This document shows, in pieces, positions 1 to 7,628 of a DNA stretch of 35,041 nucleotides. The first letter of the stretch is position 1; every line of letters begins with the position of its first letter. The notes under the pieces were generated by a model. It saw nothing but the letters and a program-made list of their open reading frames with translations, was not told where the DNA came from and ran no database searches. The position numbers were made by a program, and so were the translations under genes. Origin of the DNA: Acidobacteriota bacterium (GTDB lineage: Bacteria; Acidobacteriota; UBA6911; RPQK01; DATIPO01); NCBI GenBank assembly GCA_035471785.1, contig DATIPQ010000104.1:1-35041 (forward strand), in the 5' to 3' direction.

Positions 1-1
1 G

Positions 2-430
2 TGCGACTTGCACACCATTGTGCGGCTGCCCAAGGGCGTGTTCGCCCCATACACAGACATCAAGACCAACGTGCTCTTCTTCGAGAAGGGCAGGCCCGCC
101 ACCGAGGTCTGGTATTACGAGCACCCCTATCCCCAGGGCTACAAGAGCTACTCCAAGACCAAGCCGATGCGAATCGAGGAATTCGAACCCGAGAAGGCGT
201 GGTGGGAAGACCGCGTCGAGAACGAGTTCGCGTGGAAGGTGACGCTCGAAGACATCCGTGAGCGCGGCTTCAACCTCGACATTAGCAACCCTAACGCTCC
301 CGGCGCGACCTACGAAGACCCCAGGGCCCTGCTCGCCCGCTTTAATGAGGAGAAGGCGGCGGCGGCGGCGCTGCGTGAGGAATTGCGTCAGGCACTCGCG
401 ACGGCGCTGTCCTCCGGGGACACAACATGA
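2..430 (+). CDS. hsdM: Type I restriction-modification DNA methyltransferase subunit, C-terminal part (partial)
   Basis: Only the last ~142 codons are in the window; the frame is open from the first bases, so the true start lies upstream. The visible part matches the end of HsdM N6-adenine methyltransferases: a VRLPKGVFAPYTDIKTNVLFF stretch (strand and helix following the catalytic core), then FEKG, YYEHPYPQGYKSYSKTKP and the WWEDR...ENEFAWKV block typical just before the C-terminal helix. The catalytic NPPY and SAM motifs are outside the window. The C-terminus is Ala/Glu/Arg-rich and likely helical, the region that docks on HsdS. Its stop overlaps the hsdS start (ATGA), implying translational coupling. 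HsdM with HsdS would form the modification enzyme; hsdR is not in the window. Confidence 0.9.
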   Translation, partial: CDLHTIVRLPKGVFAPYTDIKTNVLFFEKGRPATEVWYYEHPYPQGYKSYSKTKPMRIEEFEPEKAWWEDRVENEFAWKVTLEDIRERGFNLDISNPNAPGATYEDPRALLARFNEEKAAAAALREELRQALATALSSGDTT

Positions 431-2112
431 AGCCGCAGGACCTGATCGCGGCCTTCGATACGCTCGCCGAGGCCCCAGACGGGGTGAAGCGGCTCCGCGC
501 TTTGGTGCTGCAACTAGCGATGCGCGGGCGGCTGGTGCCGCAGGACCCGGACGACGAGCCATCTGGCGTGCTGCTTGATCAGGCAAGGCAGGACCGAGCG
601 AGGCTCATTGCCGAGAAATTCATTCGGCGACGCAGTGCAGGGGAGGTTCAATCAAATGAGCAACCGTTCGAAATCCCGCCCCAGTGGTCTTGGACGCGCA
701 TCTGGTTTGCGGCCCATGACCTCGGCCAGGGTAAGCCCAAGTCGCGTTTTTCGTATGTGGACGTGTCGGCGATTGACAAGGAGCGCGGCGTCATTTCTGG
801 CGACGTTGCCATCCTCAACCCCGAAGAGGCCCCAAGCCGTGCGCGCAAGCGGGTCGCGAGAGGATGTGTCATCTACTCTACCGTGCGCCCTTACTTGCGC
901 AACATTGCCGTGGTGGACCGAGATTTCGACCCGCCGCCCGTCGTGAGTACCGCTTTCTCTGTGCTCATGCCCTACCCTCGGATTTCAGCTCGCTACCTCT
1001 ACTACTACCTTCGATCGCCAGCATTCGTGAACTACGTCGAAGCCCACCAAAAAGGCGTGGCCTACCCGGCGATCAATGATGGGGACTTCCAGCTTGCCCC
1101 CGTCCCGATTCCACCCTCGGCAGAGCAGAAGCGCATCGTCGCCCGCGTCGATGAGTTGATGGGTCTGCTCGACGAGTTGGAGGCCGCACGACAGGCCCGC
1201 GAGGCCACGCGAACAGCGCTGCGCGACTCCGTGCTCGCCGCGCTTCGGGACGCCGACACCTCCGAGGAAGTCGAAAACGCGTGGGAGCGGATCGCGGGCC
1301 GAATGGACGACCTGTTCACCGCCCCCGCCGACGTGGAGCCGCTGCGGCAAACAGTGCTCCAGCTTGCTGTGCGCGGGTGGCTAGTTCCGCAGGACCCGGA
1401 CGACGAGCCCGCCTGCTTGTTGCTTGAGCGCATCGCGGAGGAGAAGGCCCGGCTGGTCAAGGAGCAGAGTATCCGCAAGTCGAAACCTCTGCCGCCAGTT
1501 TCGAAGGACGAGGTGCCGTTCGAAGTGCCGAATGGGTGGGTGTGGACTCGGTTCGGTACTATTACCAACACTCGCCTCGGTAAGATGCTGGACAAGGCGA
1601 AGAATTCCGGTCCGATGAGGCCGTACCTCCGCAATGCCAATCTCCAATGGTTCAAGTTCCTCCTAGAAGACCTCAAGCAACTTCGTCTGGAGGAGAGCGA
1701 ACTCACCGAGTGCTCGGTTGGTGTCGGCGACCTTCTGATTTGCGAGGGAGGCGAGCCCGGCAGGGCAACTGTCTGCGACGAGTCGGTGGACGGCATGGTC
1801 TACCAGAAGGCCCTTCACCGAGCCCGCCCCCTCTGCGGCATCAGTCCTTGGTATTTGGCCTACTTGCTGCGCTGCGACACTTGGTCTGGTCGTTTAGCCG
1901 AGCTGTTCACCGGCGCGACGATCAAGCACCTGACGGGACGGTCCCTCGCGTCGTACACGGTGCCGCTCCCACCCCTAGCTGAGCAGAAGCGCATCGTCGC
2001 CCGCGTCGATCAGTTGATGAGTCTGCTCGACCGGTTGGAGCAGCGCCTCGCCTCTAAGACGACCGCACACGACACCTTCGCCGCCGCAGTCGTCCACCAC
2101 CTTGACGCCTGA
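427..2112 (+). CDS. hsdS: Type I restriction-modification specificity subunit HsdS
   Basis: 561 residues, a two-repeat specificity subunit that recognises a bipartite DNA target and anchors two HsdM subunits. Each half begins with an LVLQLAMRGRLVPQDPDDEP-type helix (about residues 20-45 and 305-330), followed by a target recognition domain opened by FEIPPQWSWTR (residue ~79) or FEVPNGWVWTR (~363), and closed by PPSAEQKRIVARVDELM or PPLAEQKRIVARVDQLM spacer helices (about 228-260 and 515-545). The two TRDs differ in sequence, so the target is expected to be asymmetric and bipartite. The start is fixed by ATGA overlap with hsdM. Length and architecture are those of a full HsdS; nothing appears truncated. 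The halves carry nearly identical DNA repeats, which could allow TRD shuffling. Confidence 0.93.
   Translation: MKPQDLIAAFDTLAEAPDGVKRLRALVLQLAMRGRLVPQDPDDEPSGVLLDQARQDRARLIAEKFIRRRSAGEVQSNEQPFEIPPQWSWTRIWFAAHDLGQGKPKSRFSYVDVSAIDKERGVISGDVAILNPEEAPSRARKRVARGCVIYSTVRPYLRNIAVVDRDFDPPPVVSTAFSVLMPYPRISARYLYYYLRSPAFVNYVEAHQKGVAYPAINDGDFQLAPVPIPPSAEQKRIVARVDELMGLLDELEAARQAREATRTALRDSVLAALRDADTSEEVENAWERIAGRMDDLFTAPADVEPLRQTVLQLAVRGWLVPQDPDDEPACLLLERIAEEKARLVKEQSIRKSKPLPPVSKDEVPFEVPNGWVWTRFGTITNTRLGKMLDKAKNSGPMRPYLRNANLQWFKFLLEDLKQLRLEESELTECSVGVGDLLICEGGEPGRATVCDESVDGMVYQKALHRARPLCGISPWYLAYLLRCDTWSGRLAELFTGATIKHLTGRSLASYTVPLPPLAEQKRIVARVDQLMSLLDRLEQRLASKTTAHDTFAAAVVHHLDA
1123..1182 (+). repeat. Direct repeat copy 1 inside hsdS
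   Basis: A 60-base segment encoding the central spacer helix EQKRIVARVDELMGLLDELE. It is repeated in the same orientation at 1981-2040 with four mismatches (56/60 identical by eye). It marks the internal duplication of HsdS. Confidence 0.9.
1981..2040 (+). repeat. Direct repeat copy 2 inside hsdS
   Basis: Second copy of the 60-base spacer-helix repeat, encoding EQKRIVARVDQLMSLLDRLE. A shorter repeat pair at the other end of each half (538-560 and 1387-1409, 23 bases, identical) encodes PQDPDDEP. Confidence 0.9.
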
Positions 2113-2308
2113 CGACTCGCAGGCCGCGAACAGTTGAAGATCGATCTCACCGGCGGCCACTGTTAATCCGAGGGCAAGCGGGCCACACCTCTTCTGGTCC
2201 CAAAACGGTCGAATTCTTACCACGAGCTTACCATAGGCGATTACGCCCTCCCCGGGGCCATCAGCTAAACCTGCTATGTAAATTATTGATTTAGAGGAGG
2301 TTAAGTCT

Positions 2309-2385
2309 TGGTCGGGACGGCGAGATTCGAACTCGCGACCCCCTGAACCCCATTCAGGTGCGCTACCAGGCTGCGCCACGTCCCG
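2309..2385 (-). tRNA. tRNA-Pro (anticodon GGG)
   Basis: 77 nt on the minus strand, with CCA encoded. It folds as a full cloverleaf: acceptor CGGGACG/CGTCCCG, D arm GCGC...GCGC with AGCCTGGTA loop, anticodon stem CCTGA/TCAGG around loop ATGGGGT giving anticodon GGG, and T arm GCGAG/CTCGC around TTCGAAT. The GCAGCCTGGTAGCGCACCTG segment is typical of bacterial tRNA-Pro. Its 3' end faces the hsd genes, and merR/ihfA lie on its 5' side. Confidence 0.96.
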
Positions 2386-2699
2386 ACCGGGCAAGGGCCC
2401 TAATGTACATGATCAGTCGAGTCAAGCGCAACCCTTTGGGACTTGATCGGTTGATGACATCTGACTCCTCTGTGTATTGACGTCATCAATACATCTGAGC
2501 AACTGGCGGCGGCCCTGGAGAAACGGAGTGTCAGTCCTGAGTTGATCAAAGAACCTGTTGCCGAAGCCGTTAAGGAGAGGGTCGGTTGATTCAGCCATTG
2601 GCGCTGGCCCGGCGCACTTCCTGGATCGCCGCAGGGATGCACCTTAAGGCTTCGCAACTGCCAATCCCCAACGATCAACTCCCAAGCAGGGCGCTGAGG
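2386..2699. other. Intergenic region between tRNA-Pro and merR; possible gene remnant
   Basis: About 314 bases without a convincing gene. It contains a perfect 8-bp inverted repeat (2473-2493, arms TGTATTGA/TCAATACA around CGTCA). Just after it is a short open frame (2476-2589, plus) with protein-like composition, SEQLAAALEKRSVSPELIKE and onward, but no ATG/GTG/TTG start. It may be the tail of a decayed gene. Near 2650-2695 there is a CAACTGCC/CAACTCCC-type short repeat, also seen at 4830-4870 and 27600-27625. No clear promoter for tRNA-Pro was identified. Confidence 0.5.
2473..2493. repeat. Inverted repeat TGTATTGA-N5-TCAATACA
   Basis: Perfect 8-bp arms with a 5-base centre (CGTCA), and a TGACGTCA palindrome across the middle. 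There is no T tract, so it is not an intrinsic terminator. It could be an operator or the end of an element; the function is unknown. Confidence 0.6.
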
Positions 2700-3035
2700 T
2701 CAGGAGGGGTCGGTTTCCAGGAGGGTGATCAGGTCTTGGAGTTCTTCGGTGACCTGGGAGAGGATTTCCTGGTCGTGAGTGGCGGCGGAGAGGCGGCGGT
2801 GGGAGAGGCGTTTGTTGGCGCCGGCGATGGTGTAGCCCTCGTCGTAGAGCAGGCGCTTGATGGTCTCGACGAGCTCGATGTCTTTTTGGCTGTAGGTGCG
2901 CTGGCCGGCTTTGTTCTTGGAGGGCGCCAGGGCCGAGAATTCGCTTTCCCAGTAGCGCAGGACGTGGGGCTCGATCTGGCAGATCTCGCAAACCTCGCCG
3001 ATCTTGTAGTACAGCTTTTCCGGCGCTTCGCTCAT
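2700..3035 (-). CDS. MerR-family transcriptional regulator
   Basis: 111 residues. The N-terminal half is a MerR winged-helix domain: YYKIGEVCEICQIEPHVLRYWE (HTH and start of the wing, residues ~9-30) and then the FSALAPSKNKAGQRTYSQKDIELVETIKRLLYDEGYTI region (~33-70), with the A-G-x-R-x-Y signature before the second helix pair. The remainder is a short helix without a ligand-binding domain or metal cysteines. Its start overlaps the ihfA stop (ATGA), so it is translated as the second gene of an ihfA-merR operon. This small MerR protein beside IHF-alpha and a tRNA-Pro is a recurrent arrangement in delta-proteobacteria-like and acidobacterial genomes (from memory). The target genes are unknown. 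Confidence 0.88.
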   Translation of the reverse strand: MSEAPEKLYYKIGEVCEICQIEPHVLRYWESEFSALAPSKNKAGQRTYSQKDIELVETIKRLLYDEGYTIAGANKRLSHRRLSAATHDQEILSQVTEELQDLITLLETDPS

Positions 3036-3310
3036 GACTGGACTTCGGACTTGACCGCCCGCGAAGGACGAAACGTGACATAGCGGCTGGCTGCCAACTG
3101 GATGCGTTCGCCCGTCTGAGGATTGCGTCCCATGCGCGGCTTGCGGTCAATCACGTTGAGAGAACCGAAACCCGACAGCTTGACGTTCTCGCCGGCGAGC
3201 AAACGGTCCTTGATTTCCTGGATCATCAGATCGACGATCTGCTGGGCCTCTTTGAACGTAATTCCGCCATGACGCTCGTAGACGATACGAGCTAAATCCG
3301 CTTTCACCAT
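3032..3310 (-). CDS. ihfA: Integration host factor alpha / HU-family DNA-binding protein
   Basis: 92 residues from the chosen ATG (MVKADLARIVYERHGG). A GGAGAGG ribosome-binding site lies just upstream; an in-frame ATG 21 bases earlier lacks one. It is an HU/IHF fold protein that bends DNA as a dimer. GENVKLSGFGSLNVIDRKPRMGRNPQTGERI contains the conserved GFG and the flexible beta arm with the R-x-G-R-N-P-x-T-G minor-groove motif. The alpha assignment rests on overall similarity (ITFKEAQQIVD, YVTFRPSRAVKS) and the merR neighbour; an HU assignment cannot be wholly excluded. It is transcribed from a near-consensus promoter at 3393-3421 with a leader of about 75 bases and is followed by merR with ATGA overlap. 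Confidence 0.88.
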   Translation of the reverse strand: MVKADLARIVYERHGGITFKEAQQIVDLMIQEIKDRLLAGENVKLSGFGSLNVIDRKPRMGRNPQTGERIQLAASRYVTFRPSRAVKSEVQS

Positions 3311-3392
3311 GACCTCTCCGATCCCGTCCAAACTCTAACGGACAAGAGGTTTTCAGTTCCGTGTCTGGAATCGAATGCCTAGAATGCGTCCC

Positions 3393-3421
3393 ATCTTAGA
3401 AAGCGGATTCTCCAATGTCAA
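3393..3421 (-). promoter_or_regulatory. Sigma70-type promoter for ihfA-merR
   Basis: Reading the minus strand, TTGACA (3421-3416) is followed by 17 bases and TAAGAT (3398-3393): a perfect -35 and a 5/6 -10 at optimal spacing. It lies in the gap between der and ihfA, with a predicted start near 3386. It separates ihfA-merR transcription from der. Confidence 0.7.
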
Positions 3422-3468
3422 GCTCCGTTGCCATCCTTTTTTCGGGACAGGTGCTTTGCGCCCTTGCC

Positions 3469-4800
3469 TCATCTCTTGCGCGCCGCTTTTGAGGGCTTTG
3501 AGCGCCGTTCCAGCAGGCGGATCGGGGCCGCATAGAAACCGAAGGCCTGGCGCAACTGGTTGATGAAAAAGCGCTGGGTCGAGAAGTGCAAAGGCTTGCC
3601 GCCCCGCGTGAAGAGCACGAAGGTGGGAGGAGCGACCCCGGCTTGAGTCCCGTACTTGAGAGGGAACTTGCGGGACGATCCGGAAGAGGCCAGGTGGGGC
3701 TTCATGACCTTTTCCATCAGCTTGTTGAGTTCGGCGGTAGGGACGCGGATGTAGCGCGCCTGGTAGGCCTCGCGGACCAGGTTCAGAATCTTGGACACGC
3801 GCTGGCCGCTCAGCGCCGAAACGAAGATCATGGGCGCGAAATCGAGGAAGCGCAGGCGCCGCCTGAAATCGGCCTCTTTCGAGACCAGGGTGTGGGCGTC
3901 CTTGTCGATCAGATCCCACTTGTTGACCACGATGATGACCGACTTTCCGGCCTCGAAGGCGTACCCGGCTATGGTGGCGTCCAGTTTGGTGGCTCCTTCG
4001 ACGGCATCGATCACCAGCAGCACCACGTCGCTGCGCACCATGCTCTTGCGTGCCATCACCACGCTCAGCTTCTCGGCCATCTCATGGGTCTTGCCCTTGC
4101 GGCGGATGCCGGCCGTGTCGATGATGCGGTAGCGTTGGCCCTGCTGCTCGACCCGGGTGTCGACGGCGTCGCGGGTGGTGCCGGGCAAGTCGGTGACGAT
4201 GACCCGTTCTTCGCCCACCAGGCGGTTGAGCAGGGAGGACTTTCCCACGTTAGGGCGTCCAATGATGGCCACCCGGATCTCCTCCTCGGGCTCTTCTTCA
4301 GCCTGCTGCCGGGGAACCTTCTCGACAACCCAGTCGAGAAGGTCGCCGATGCCGCGTCCGTGTTCGGCCGAGACGGGGAAGACCTGTTCGACCCCCAGCG
4401 CATGAAACTCGAGCGCGTCGTCCTCGAGCTTTTCCACATCGGCCTTGTTGGCCACCACCGCGTAGGGCTTTCCGGTGCCGCGGAGAAGGGCGTTGAGGGA
4501 CTCGTCGAGGGGAGTCATGCCGGCCCGCAGGTCGACTACCAACAGCAAAAGGTCGGCATCGCCGAAGGCCAGAGAGGCCTGCTCAAGGATCTTTTCCGGG
4601 ATCAGGTCTTTCTCTTCGGGAAGGATGCCTCCGGTGTCGATGACTTCGAATTGGCGATCGCCCCACTCGGCCACTTCGATGATCCGGTCGCGGGTGATTC
4701 CGGGCTCGTCTCCCACGATGGCCCGGCGTGAACCGGTCATGCGGTTGAAAAGCGTCGACTTGCCCACATTGGGACGTCCGCAGATAGCGACTCTGTACAT
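3469..4800 (-). CDS. der: Ribosome biogenesis GTPase Der (EngA)
   Basis: 443 residues, the usual length. Two tandem Era-like GTPase domains followed by a KH-like domain identify Der, which acts in 50S subunit maturation. Domain 1 has GRPNVGKS (residues 8-15), DEPGITRDR (switch I), DTGG (57-60) and NKAD. Domain 2 has GRPNVGKSSLLNR (about 181-193), DLPGTTRDA, DTAGIRRKGK and NKWDL. The C-terminal KH-like domain spans roughly 350-443 and ends in a basic tail (ERRSKPSKAARKR). All G motifs are intact. The start is ATG followed by YRVAICGRPNVGKST; an AAGAGG lies only two bases upstream of it, an unusually short spacing. It has no close operon partner: 88 bases separate it from the ypdA-like gene and 158 from the ihfA start. 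Confidence 0.97.
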   Translation of the reverse strand: MYRVAICGRPNVGKSTLFNRMTGSRRAIVGDEPGITRDRIIEVAEWGDRQFEVIDTGGILPEEKDLIPEKILEQASLAFGDADLLLLVVDLRAGMTPLDESLNALLRGTGKPYAVVANKADVEKLEDDALEFHALGVEQVFPVSAEHGRGIGDLLDWVVEKVPRQQAEEEPEEEIRVAIIGRPNVGKSSLLNRLVGEERVIVTDLPGTTRDAVDTRVEQQGQRYRIIDTAGIRRKGKTHEMAEKLSVVMARKSMVRSDVVLLVIDAVEGATKLDATIAGYAFEAGKSVIIVVNKWDLIDKDAHTLVSKEADFRRRLRFLDFAPMIFVSALSGQRVSKILNLVREAYQARYIRVPTAELNKLMEKVMKPHLASSGSSRKFPLKYGTQAGVAPPTFVLFTRGGKPLHFSTQRFFINQLRQAFGFYAAPIRLLERRSKPSKAARKR

Positions 4801-4828
4801 GGCCTCTTAGAATCTCACAAAACAGTCC

Positions 4829-4870
4829 GCAGTTGGGAGCTGGGCCAATTGGGAGTTGGGACGGTTGGGA
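4829..4870. repeat. Short iterated AGTTGGGAG(T/C)TGGG motif
   Basis: The gap between der and the ypdA-like gene carries AGTTGGGAGCTGGG, AATTGGGAGTTGGG and GGTTGGGAC in succession. Related short motifs occur at 2650-2695 (opposite orientation) and 27600-27625, always between genes. It is probably a dispersed intergenic repeat family of unknown role. Confidence 0.55.
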
Positions 4871-4888
4871 CTAGCTGGCGGGGCCAGC

Positions 4889-5890
4889 CTAAGCTGGATC
4901 CGCCACTGCCTTGGGCATGTGCTCGAAAATCTGTTCGCCGTGGAAACGTCCGTTCTCGATGAAGATCTTGTTGGTCATTTTGCCGGCCACGATGGAGCCG
5001 GCCACGTAGATTCCCCTGACGTTGGTCTCCAGCGTTTCCGGGTCGTGAGCGGGGGCCAGGGTATCGGGATCGATCTCGATGCCCATGCTCTCGAGGAAGC
5101 CGGTGTCGGGATGGTAGCCGGTCATGGCCAGGACGTAGTCGTTTTCCAACACCTGCTCGCCCTCAGGGGTGTCGACCACGATCTCGGTCTCGCGGATCTC
5201 GCGCACCTGGGAATTGAAGAGGGCCTTGATCTCGCCTCGGTCGATGCGGTTGATGATGTCGGGACGCACCCAGTACTTGATGCTCTTGCCCACCTCTTGG
5301 CCGCGGTGGATCATGGTGACGTCGGCCGACGCCTGGCGATAAAGCTCCAACGCCGCCTCGGCGGCCGAATTCTGGCCTCCGATCACCGCCACCTTCTTCT
5401 TGTAGTAGGGGTGGGCTTCAGAGTAGTAGTGGCTGACTTTGTCGAGGTCTTCGCCGGGAATCCCGATCATGTTGGGATTGTCGTAGTAGCCGGTGGCGAC
5501 GATGATCTTGGCGGCGGGGTAAATCCGCTCGTCGCCCAGACGGTCGCGGGTGTGCACCTTGAAATCGCCGTGGCGGCCTTCGACCTCGAAGACCTCTTCG
5601 TAGTCGCGGATGGGGAGCTTGAAGAGGCCGACCACGCGCCGGTAATAATTGAGGGCGTCCTGACGTCTGGGCTTGGGCTCGGAGACGGTCATGGGGATGT
5701 CGCCGATTTCGAGAAGATCGGCGGTGGTGAAAAAGACCATGTTGGTGGGGTAGTTATAGACGGAATTCACCACGCAGCCCTTGTCGATGATCTGGAAATC
5801 CCAGCCCCGTTTGCGGGCTTCGATTCCGCAGGCCAAGCCGGCTGGTCCGGCTCCGATGATCACCAAATCCAACTTCTCGCTCATTGACAT
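4889..5890 (-). CDS. ypdA: YpdA-family FAD/NAD(P)H disulfide reductase (putative bacillithiol disulfide reductase)
   Basis: 333 residues. The N-terminus has the FAD-binding GAGPAGLACG motif (residues ~13-22), and a second nucleotide-binding motif, VIGGQNSAAEAALEL, lies near the middle. The segment NMVFFTTADLLEIGDIPM is characteristic of YpdA/Bdr proteins. There is no CxxC redox pair as in thioredoxin reductase. In Firmicutes, YpdA reduces bacillithiol disulfide using NADPH; Acidobacteria are among the groups reported to make bacillithiol, so the same role is plausible but not shown here. Start chosen at the first ATG because GGAG lies seven bases upstream; a second ATG two codons later has no such site. 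The 5' end overlaps the -35 box of the divergent tRNA-Val promoter. Confidence 0.88.
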   Translation of the reverse strand: MSMSEKLDLVIIGAGPAGLACGIEARKRGWDFQIIDKGCVVNSVYNYPTNMVFFTTADLLEIGDIPMTVSEPKPRRQDALNYYRRVVGLFKLPIRDYEEVFEVEGRHGDFKVHTRDRLGDERIYPAAKIIVATGYYDNPNMIGIPGEDLDKVSHYYSEAHPYYKKKVAVIGGQNSAAEAALELYRQASADVTMIHRGQEVGKSIKYWVRPDIINRIDRGEIKALFNSQVREIRETEIVVDTPEGEQVLENDYVLAMTGYHPDTGFLESMGIEIDPDTLAPAHDPETLETNVRGIYVAGSIVAGKMTNKIFIENGRFHGEQIFEHMPKAVADPA

Positions 5891-5913
5891 CGAGTCTCCA
5901 AATTCACTAGAAT
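5884..5913 (+). promoter_or_regulatory. Sigma70-type promoter for tRNA-Val
   Basis: TTGACA (5884-5889), an 18-base spacer, then TAGAAT (5908-5913). The predicted start is about 5920, six bases before the mature tRNA 5' end. The -35 box lies inside the first codons of the divergent ypdA-like gene. Confidence 0.72.
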
Positions 5914-5925
5914 GCTTTCTCTTCG

Positions 5926-6002
5926 GGGCGATTAGCTCAGTTGGTTAGAGCGCCGTCTTCACACGGCGGAGGTCACTGGTTCGAGTCCAGTATCGCCCAC
6001 CA
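5926..6002 (+). tRNA. tRNA-Val (anticodon CAC)
   Basis: 77 nt with encoded CCA. Acceptor GGGCGAT/ATCGCCC, D arm GCTC...GAGC, anticodon stem CCGTC/GGCGG (one T-G pair) around loop TTCACAC giving anticodon CAC, and T arm ACTGG/CCAGT around TTCGAGT. It is transcribed divergently from the ypdA-like gene, from a good promoter at 5884-5913. No T-tract terminator follows in the 248-base gap to ndk. That gap holds only an imperfect GC-rich inverted repeat around 6148-6175. Confidence 0.97.
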
Positions 6003-6250
6003 TTTCAGGCACTCGCCCTCCCCTTCGGCTTACTCTCTTTGAGACGCAGCGAGGACTGCGTAGGCTTCAAAAATCCAGAGCACTCATGTTGATCCGCCAC
6101 CTTAGTCTGGCCCCATTCCAGATGTCAGGCACCTCCATCGCCCGCCCTCCGTAGCCTCTGGCGGAGGAGGGCCCAAGGATGCGCCTCGCACGGGACGTGG
6201 CTTGAGCCCCTTTGCTCTCGAGGTTCCTCAGCTTTCGGGGGCGACGGCGC

Positions 6251-6670
6251 TTAAATTTGCAGCTCGAGGCCGTTGAAGAAGTAGCGCAGTTCGAAGGCTG
6301 CCGACTCGGGACTGTCGCTGCCGTGGACGCTGTTGCGCTCGATGCTTTCGGCGTAGAGCTTGCGGATGGTGCCTTCTTCGGCGTCCTCGGGATTGGTGGC
6401 CCCCATCAACTGGCGCCAGCGGGCGATGGCGTCCTGGCCGCGCAGGGCCAGCAGCACCACCGGACCTTCGGACATGAATCCGGTCAAGCTGCCGAAGAAG
6501 GGGCGTTGGCGGTGAACGTAGTAGAAGCCTTCGGCCTCAGACTTGCTCATGCGCACCATCTTCATGGCTGCGATCTGCAGGTCGTTGTCTTCGATGATTT
6601 TGAGGATGTTGCCGATATTGCCCTTGGCCACGGCGTCGGGCTTGACTATGCCTAAAGTCGTCTGAGACAT
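6251..6670 (-). CDS. ndk: Nucleoside diphosphate kinase
   Basis: 139 residues, normal for bacterial NDK. It transfers the gamma phosphate from ATP to NDPs through a phosphohistidine. The N-terminal TLGIVKPDAV nucleotide-binding strand, the YYVHRQRPFF segment, GPVVLLAL, and the active-site NSVHGSDS (catalytic His116) are all present. It lies 33 bases downstream of sucD on the same strand. That suggests a sucC-sucD-ndk unit coupling succinyl-CoA ligase nucleotide output to the NTP pool; this is an inference from spacing. No clear terminator was seen after it. Confidence 0.97.
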   Translation of the reverse strand: MSQTTLGIVKPDAVAKGNIGNILKIIEDNDLQIAAMKMVRMSKSEAEGFYYVHRQRPFFGSLTGFMSEGPVVLLALRGQDAIARWRQLMGATNPEDAEEGTIRKLYAESIERNSVHGSDSPESAAFELRYFFNGLELQI

Positions 6671-6703
6671 TCTGATTCCTTATCTGGATTCCCTGCGGCG
6701 GCC

Positions 6704-7582
6704 TCAGCTTCGGGCGGCCAGGACTTCTTGAATGGCCGAGCCGATGTCGGCGGGCGACTTGACCACCTGCACGCCGCAGGACTTCATTTTCTTCATCTTG
6801 CTCTCGGCCGTACCTTCGCCGCCTGAGATGATGGCTCCGGCGTGGCCCATGCGGCGGCCCGGAGGGGCCGTCTGCCCGGCGATGAAGCCTACCACAGGCT
6901 TGCTCATTTGGGCCTGAATGTACTCGGACGCTTCTTCTTCGGCGCTGCCTCCGATCTCGCCGATCATGACCACCGCGTCAGTGTCGGGGTCGGACTGAAA
7001 AGCCCGCAGGCAATCGATGAAGCCGGTCCCGATGATGGGATCGCCGCCGATGCCCACGCAGGTGCTTTGACCGATGTCCTTGCCCGTAAGCTGGCCCACG
7101 GCCTCGTAGGTGAGGGTTCCGCTGCGGGAGATGATGCCGACCCGTCCCGGCTTGTGGATGTGGCCCGGCATGATGCCGATCTTGCACTCGCCGGGGGTGA
7201 TGATGCCGGGACAGTTGGGCCCGATCAGGCGCGTCCTGCGGCCCTTTTGATAATGAGCCACCTCCAGCATGTCGCGCACGGGGATGCCCTCGGTGATGCA
7301 GACCACCAGGTCGAGATCGGCTTCCACCGCTTCCAGAATGGCGTCGCCCGCGAAGGGGGGCGGGACGAAGATGACGCTGACGTTGGCCTGAGTGGCCTCC
7401 TTGGCCTCGGCCACGGTATTGAAGACGGGAATGCCTTCGTGGTCCTGTCCGCCTTTGCCGGGCGTGACGCCGGCGACCACCTGAGTGCCGTACTGGCGGC
7501 ACTGGGCGGCGTGAAAGCTGCCTTCCCGGCCGGTCAGGCCCTGCACCATAAGTTTCGTATCTTTATCGACCCAAATTGACAC
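6704..7582 (-). CDS. sucD: Succinyl-CoA ligase (ADP/GDP-forming) alpha subunit
   Basis: 292 residues from a GTG start ([21 protein letters not shown]), chosen because AAAGGAG lies six bases upstream and the length then matches the family; the frame stays open further upstream across the sucC end. This TCA-cycle enzyme interconverts succinyl-CoA and succinate with ATP/GTP formation. The N-terminal CoA-binding Rossmann region contains [27 protein letters not shown] is the family signature; GHAGAII carries the phosphorylated histidine (His247). It follows sucC by 46 bases and precedes ndk by 33. Likely co-transcribed with both. Confidence 0.96.
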   Translation of the reverse strand: MSIWVDKDTKLMVQGLTGREGSFHAAQCRQYGTQVVAGVTPGKGGQDHEGIPVFNTVAEAKEATQANVSVIFVPPPFAGDAILEAVEADLDLVVCITEGIPVRDMLEVAHYQKGRRTRLIGPNCPGIITPGECKIGIMPGHIHKPGRVGIISRSGTLTYEAVGQLTGKDIGQSTCVGIGGDPIIGTGFIDCLRAFQSDPDTDAVVMIGEIGGSAEEEASEYIQAQMSKPVVGFIAGQTAPPGRRMGHAGAIISGGEGTAESKMKKMKSCGVQVVKSPADIGSAIQEVLAARS

Positions 7583-7628
7583 GATGCTCCTTTGCTCTTT
7601 GGTCGGTGTTGTCTGACGGTCGTGTTCT

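Noticed and set aside
4874-4888. GCTGGC/GCCAGC hairpin after the ypdA-like gene
   Set aside because: Only six base pairs and no T tract, so it is not supported as a terminator.
6148-6175. GC-rich imperfect inverted repeat between tRNA-Val and ndk
   Set aside because: No T tract and mismatched arms; not enough to call a terminator or element.
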